Of a stretch of DNA of 64,000 bases, positions 61,486 to 64,000 are shown in pieces. The DNA comes from Lacipirellulaceae bacterium (lineage in GTDB: Bacteria; Planctomycetota; Planctomycetia; Pirellulales; Lacipirellulaceae). The translations under genes and the position numbers were made by a program. The number at the start of each line of letters is the position of its first letter. The stretch's first letter is position 1. The notes beneath the pieces were generated by a model. That model worked only from the letters and a program-made list of their open reading frames with translations, had not been told where the DNA came from and made no database searches. The DNA lies in the NCBI GenBank assembly GCA_040218535.1, contig JAVJRG010000009.1:186001-250000 (forward strand). The letters run 5' to 3'.

Positions 61486-61575
61486 CAGGACGTGGGAAAG
61501 TTTGGCCAGTATCTCTGGAAACGGGGCGCGTGCCTCGGGCGCACGAGATCGCTGGTTCAAATCCAGTCGTCCTGA
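61486..61575 (+). tRNA. tRNA-Pro (CGG) with hairpin in the D-arm
   Basis: Acceptor CAGGACG/CGTCCTG, anticodon stem CGTGC/GCACG with loop CTCGGGC. The D-region contains an extra CCAG-TATCT-CTGG hairpin, making the gene 90 bases. Confidence 0.8.
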
Positions 61576-61582
61576 CTCTTAT

Positions 61583-61657
61583 TGCGGTGGGTCCTGTGCT
61601 GGTACGGGAAGGCGACTGTTAATCGTCGCGACGCAGGTTCGATTCCTGCCTCCGCAG
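61583..61657 (+). tRNA. tRNA-Asn (GUU)
   Basis: Acceptor TGCGGTG/CTCCGCA with one T-T mismatch, anticodon loop CTGTTAA on GGCGA/TCGTC, normal T-arm, followed by CT. Confidence 0.85.
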
Positions 61658-61663
61658 CTCTAT

Positions 61664-61735
61664 GTGCCCTTGGCCGAGCGGCAAAGGTTCCAGCCTTCCA
61701 AGCTGGTTAGGTGGGTTCGACTCCCACAGGGCACT
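61664..61735 (+). tRNA. tRNA-Gly (UCC)
   Basis: Acceptor GTGCCCT/AGGGCAC, anticodon stem CCAGC/GCTGG with loop CTTCCAA, discriminator T as usual for glycine, followed by CT. Confidence 0.9.
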
Positions 61736-61754
61736 CTTTGAAGCGAAAAAACAT

Positions 61755-61829
61755 TCCGGGGTCGACGCTGCTGGTAGTGTTGCCTGCCTTTGAAGCAGGA
61801 GTCCGTAGGTTCGATTCCTACCCCCGGAA
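61755..61829 (+). tRNA. tRNA-Gln (UUG)
   Basis: Acceptor TCCGGGG/CCCCGGA, anticodon stem CCTGC/GCAGG with loop CTTTGAA, normal T-arm, followed by CT. Confidence 0.9.
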
Positions 61830-61846
61830 CTAACACGAAAAACTTA

Positions 61847-61917
61847 TGCGGGGTCGTTCAACGGTAGGACGGGGCGCTCTGAACGCTCTGATGTTGGTTC
61901 GAGTCCAACTCCCGCAG
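61847..61917 (+). tRNA. tRNA-Gln (CUG)
   Basis: Acceptor TGCGGGG/TCCCGCA, anticodon loop CTCTGAA on GGGCG/CGCTC, normal T-arm, followed by CT. Confidence 0.88.
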
Positions 61918-61922
61918 CTTAC

Positions 61923-62057
61923 GGAAGTCATGCGGCTGGAAGCAAGGCACGCCGCCGAGCGATAGCGAGGATGAAGGCTGTGCCGCGGTAGCTGAAGCAC
62001 AGCTTGAAAACAGTTGGTCGCTCGCGCGATTTGGGGGTTCGAGTCCCTCGACTTCCG
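61923..62057 (+). tRNA. tRNA-Ser-like (UGA?), 135 bases with a large insertion
   Basis: A perfect acceptor GGAAGTC/GACTTCC and T-arm GGGGGTTCGAGTCCCTC frame an unusually long body. CTTGAAA, as in Ser(UGA) loops, lies before a variable-arm-like TCGC-TCGC-GCGA hairpin. The anticodon stem is not paired well, and about 45-60 extra bases lie in the D/anticodon part. Isotype uncertain; possibly broken. Confidence 0.5.
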
Positions 62058-62065
62058 CTGAATAT

Positions 62066-62138
62066 GGTCCTGTCGTCTAGCGGCTAAGGCAGCTTCCTTA
62101 CAAGAAGATGATCGGTGGTTCGAGTCCACCCAGGACTA
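62066..62138 (+). tRNA. tRNA-Val (UAC)
   Basis: Acceptor GGTCCTG/CAGGACT, anticodon loop CTTACAA on CTTC/GAAG, normal T-arm GGTGGTTCGAGTCCACC, followed by CT. Confidence 0.88.
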
Positions 62139-62149
62139 CTTTTAACGAT

Positions 62150-62223
62150 GCCCGGATACGCCAATAGGTCGAGCGGCTCGGCTTAAACCCGAGTGTTTGC
62201 AGGTTCGATTCCTGCTCTGGGTA
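62150..62223 (+). tRNA. tRNA with Leu anticodon (UAA), no long variable arm
   Basis: Acceptor GCCCGGA/TCTGGGT, anticodon stem CTCGG/CCGAG with loop CTTAAAC. The variable loop is only 5 bases (TGTTT), whereas bacterial leucine tRNAs normally carry a long arm. Confidence 0.82.
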
Positions 62224-62228
62224 CTAAT

Positions 62229-62302
62229 GGCTCGGTAGGCAATTGGCAGACCACCTTGGCTTAGAACCAGGGATGCTGTGGGTTCGAGTCCCACCTGGGC
62301 CA
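62229..62302 (+). tRNA. tRNA with Leu anticodon (UAG), no long variable arm
   Basis: Acceptor GGCTCGG/CTGGGCC, anticodon stem CTTGG/CCAGG with loop CTTAGAA, short variable loop, normal T-arm, followed by CT. Confidence 0.82.
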
Positions 62303-62318
62303 CTACAAGAGCAACATT

Positions 62319-62393
62319 GTCCTCGTGGAGCAGCTTGGAGTGCTCGCCACCCTGTCAAGGTGGAGGCCGTGGGTTCAAATCCCATCGGGGACG
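62319..62393 (+). tRNA. tRNA-Asp (GUC)
   Basis: Acceptor GTCCTCG/CGGGGAC, anticodon stem CCACC/GGTGG with loop CTGTCAA, discriminator G typical for Asp, followed by CT. Confidence 0.9.
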
Positions 62394-62412
62394 CTCTTAA
62401 TTGTGGAATGCA

Positions 62413-62473
62413 GAATTCGGAATGCGGATTGAAAGCCAACAATTCCGAGATCCGCATTCCCAAATCCGAATTT
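62413..62473. repeat. Inverted repeat within the tRNA array
   Basis: GAATTCGGAATGCGGATT at 62413 is mirrored by ATCCGCATTCCC and AATCCGAATTT up to 62473. A longer hairpin spacer between tRNA-Asp and tRNA-Leu(CAA). Confidence 0.75.
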
Positions 62474-62478
62474 GAATT

Positions 62479-62556
62479 GGCGCGGTACGCAAACTGGCAA
62501 ACAGGCGGAGCTCAAACCTTCGTGACTGTTTGTGGGTTCGACTCCCACCCGTGCTA
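62479..62556 (+). tRNA. tRNA with Leu anticodon (CAA), short variable loop
   Basis: Acceptor GGCGCGG/CCGTGCT, anticodon loop CTCAAAC on CGGAG/CTTCG, variable loop about 9 bases, D-arm sequence shared with the Leu(GAG) gene at 63907. Confidence 0.8.
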
Positions 62557-62563
62557 CTTACTT

Positions 62564-62650
62564 GGGTTGTGCTCCTCGCGGCTGACTGTAAATCAGCTGT
62601 CTCAAAACAAGCGGGGTGGCCGACGAGAGGTTCAATTCCTTCACGACCCA
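62564..62650 (+). tRNA. tRNA-Tyr (GUA)
   Basis: Acceptor GGGTTGT/ACGACCC, anticodon stem GCTGA/TCAGC with loop CTGTAAA, and a long variable arm as expected for bacterial Tyr. Followed by CT. Confidence 0.88.
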
Positions 62651-62662
62651 CTCGATACATAA

Positions 62663-62733
62663 GGCCCGTTGGTCTAGCGGCAGGATGCGAGTCCCTCAAA
62701 CTCGCGGCACGGGTTCGATTCCCGTACGGGCTA
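62663..62733 (+). tRNA. tRNA-Glu (CUC) with C33
   Basis: Acceptor GGCCCGT/ACGGGCT, stem CGAGT/ACTCG with loop CCCTCAA. Body related to the Glu(UUC) gene. Base 33 is C instead of U. Confidence 0.82.
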
Positions 62734-63165
62734 CTAAAGATAAGGGCGCTCACGAGAATGGGTTATGCGACCATATCGATTGATGTCGTATTCGCGATAC
62801 TCCTGAAGAAATGCGTGAAGCCCGTTCTTGTCACGCTCGGCGCGAAACGCATCCCAGGTTTCAAAGAACTTTGGAATTGTTTCAACGTCATCACCATATT
62901 TCTTGATGAAGTAGTATTCCCAAGGTGTACACGGATCTAGGCCACGTCTTAGATGCAGCCATTCTAGGAATCCATCGAACAGACTGTTCTCCGGAAGATA
63001 ATCCAATAATGCGATGTCGTAACCTCTCAAAAAGGAGATGAGAGGAGCGAATCCATACTCACCAAAAAACATGTGGAGACTTCTATAGTGCTCGCGAACT
63101 TCGGGATCATCAAGGAGCTCATTCACAGTGCGATTAGCATCGAAGGGTTCGCAACGCTCAGGCAT
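62734..63165 (-). CDS. Hypothetical protein antisense within the tRNA array
   Basis: A 143-residue acidic protein rich in aromatic residues (HYRSLHMFFGEYGFAPLISF, DPCTPWEYYFIKKYGDD). No signal peptide or membrane segment, and no recognised family. Its stop codon abuts the 3' end of tRNA-Glu(CUC), and it is on the opposite strand to the tRNAs. Lower GC than the flanking chromosome, so possibly acquired. Confidence 0.65.
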   Translation of the reverse strand: MPERCEPFDANRTVNELLDDPEVREHYRSLHMFFGEYGFAPLISFLRGYDIALLDYLPENSLFDGFLEWLHLRRGLDPCTPWEYYFIKKYGDDVETIPKFFETWDAFRAERDKNGLHAFLQEYREYDINRYGRITHSRERPYL

Positions 63166-63247
63166 ATCGACTCAGTCTCCAATCTTGTCAATGTCAGGAT
63201 CGTAAGGATTCATTATATAAAGATCTATGGTCAAACGAATCGATTAG

Positions 63248-63316
63248 CGCGGGTGAGCCAGTGCTCAGCCGGGTCTCATAAGCCTGGACCGTCGGGTGCG
63301 ACACCCGAACCCGCCA
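63248..63316 (+). tRNA. tRNA-Met-like (CAU), shortened D-arm
   Basis: CGCGGGT/ACCCGCC leaves base pair 1:72 unpaired (C-C), a feature of initiator tRNAs. The loop CTCATAA holds CAT. The D-loop is reduced to 4 bases without the GG pair, and the T-loop is TGCGACA instead of TTCRANN. Probably degenerate. Confidence 0.6.
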
Positions 63317-63345
63317 CTTAATCATGTATGCATAGTCACATGGTA

Positions 63346-63837
63346 TCACCGTTTCCAGAAATACAGGACTTCTTCGTGCCAGTAATACAAAATCCAATCA
63401 CCAGAAAAAGGAAGAATCGCGACGTCGGCACTAAGCGGATAACAGAAGTCATCCCAGTAATCAATAAACGTTGCGAGTCGAACTAGTGCGGCAGTGTCGT
63501 TGTCCCAGGAGATAAATGCGCTGCCATCGGGAGACGGAAGAACTTCACAAAGCCACTTATATGCTCCTGGCTGTTCGCCAGAGGTATCAAATGATTCGAC
63601 TACTTGTTTATCCACCGCTGACTGCAGTTGAGTACCCGTTCGACCGACGATGCGAAGCGGAATCGGTTTCAGTAAATTCTCAAGGATTGTGTCCAATTCA
63701 TTTGCCTTGTGTACCTTCAAAGGCTGGATCGATGCAAGCACGTCACTCGGTAGCAGATTCCATTTCGGGTCCGTCCATCGCCAACGCAAAGAAAACTCAT
63801 CCATAGTCAGGAGATCATTCGGTTCAACAGTCAACAC
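63346..63837 (-). CDS. Hypothetical protein (possible immunity-type), antisense in array
   Basis: A 163-residue protein with no signal peptide. The C-terminus (SADVAILPFSGDWILYYWHE followed by EVLYFWKR) has the aromatic, mixed strand pattern of small immunity or SMI1-like proteins, but I do not recognise the family. Same strand as the 62734 gene, with a tRNA-like gene between them on the other strand. Confidence 0.6.
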   Translation of the reverse strand: MLTVEPNDLLTMDEFSLRWRWTDPKWNLLPSDVLASIQPLKVHKANELDTILENLLKPIPLRIVGRTGTQLQSAVDKQVVESFDTSGEQPGAYKWLCEVLPSPDGSAFISWDNDTAALVRLATFIDYWDDFCYPLSADVAILPFSGDWILYYWHEEVLYFWKR

Positions 63838-63906
63838 AACAACATAGTCTCGCTGTGACAGAAACGTTTAGTTTCGGAGCATTGGAAAGAAGTTCTAGCA
63901 AGTCAC

Positions 63907-63982
63907 GACTGGGTACGCAAACTGGCAAAGCGATCAGGTCGAGAGCCTGATGATTTTGTGGGTTCGACTCCCACCCTAGTCA
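63907..63982 (+). tRNA. tRNA with Leu anticodon (GAG), C33, short variable loop
   Basis: Acceptor GACTGGG/CCTAGTC, stem TCAGG/CCTGA with loop TCGAGAG (C at position 33), variable loop 7 bases. Followed by CT. The array probably continues beyond the window (GATCCCGTAGAG at the edge). Confidence 0.78.
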
Positions 63983-64000
63983 CTCAATGATCCCGTAGAG

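Noticed and set aside
60739-62753. Many minus- and plus-strand frames over the tRNA array, with peptides such as GLEPSAAWVRTRD, DSNHRSSSCKEAALAARRQDH and MGFEPTASTLTGW
   Set aside because: These are classic spurious translations of tRNA genes (antisense T-arm sequences give EPT/GIEP-type peptides).

Overview
The window reads as chromosome of a planctomycete (Pirellulales-like). The signs are a DUF1549/DUF1553 cytochrome-type protein paired with a Tat-exported DUF1501 protein, two DUF1559 pseudopilin-like proteins, eight proteins with a C-terminal PEP-CTERM sorting signal, and a serine/threonine kinase next to an ECF sigma factor. Intergenic spaces are rich in long palindromic repeats. All assignments come from reading the sequence; no database search was possible.

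Layout. 1-6118 (minus strand): a GH95-type glycosidase cut by the window edge, then DUF1501 and DUF1549/1553 genes. 6312-14451: a reductive pyrimidine (uracil) breakdown set of preA-like dihydropyrimidine dehydrogenase, beta-alanine aminotransferase, NCS2 permease, beta-ureidopropionase and (methyl)malonate-semialdehyde dehydrogenase. A plus-strand nucleotidyltransferase/ParB-like pair interrupts it. 14551-15879: a nucleotide-sugar dehydrogenase. 16091-22175: a complete selenocysteine cassette of tRNA-Sec, an FAD-oxidoreductase::SelD fusion, selB and selA.

22236-44610: a surface-protein region with eight PEP-CTERM genes, two DUF1559 genes, a PQQ-type propeller, a kinase/ECF pair, a GH16 endoglucanase and a small lipoprotein. 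It runs into a LacI regulator (45133-46182) and a divergent GPH-family sugar symporter (46383-47915). A shared operator-like motif lies upstream of these genes, so 38699-47915 may be a regulated polysaccharide-use locus.

49516-59067: a six-gene minus-strand operon. It starts with an ECF sigma factor and a membrane anti-sigma-like protein. These are followed by an exported protein with an amidotransferase-like fold, a CsgG/TolB-N-like protein, a lipoprotein with a propeller-like C-terminus, and a 1331-residue protein that joins a CsgG-like N-terminus to a similar C-terminus. I recognise no described system with this content.

59533-64000: a dense array of 24 tRNA or tRNA-like genes, many atypical. 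They include four leucine-anticodon tRNAs without a long variable arm, three with C33, several with enlarged D-arms and an Ile(UAU); almost all are followed by CT directly after the discriminator base. Between the first two tRNAs lies about 650 bases without a convincing gene, full of hairpins with GNRA and UUCG tetraloops and ending in a strong terminator. This is a candidate large structured noncoding RNA. Two orphan small proteins sit antisense within the array. The array and its RNA, together with the sigma-factor operon, are the best candidates for something undescribed.
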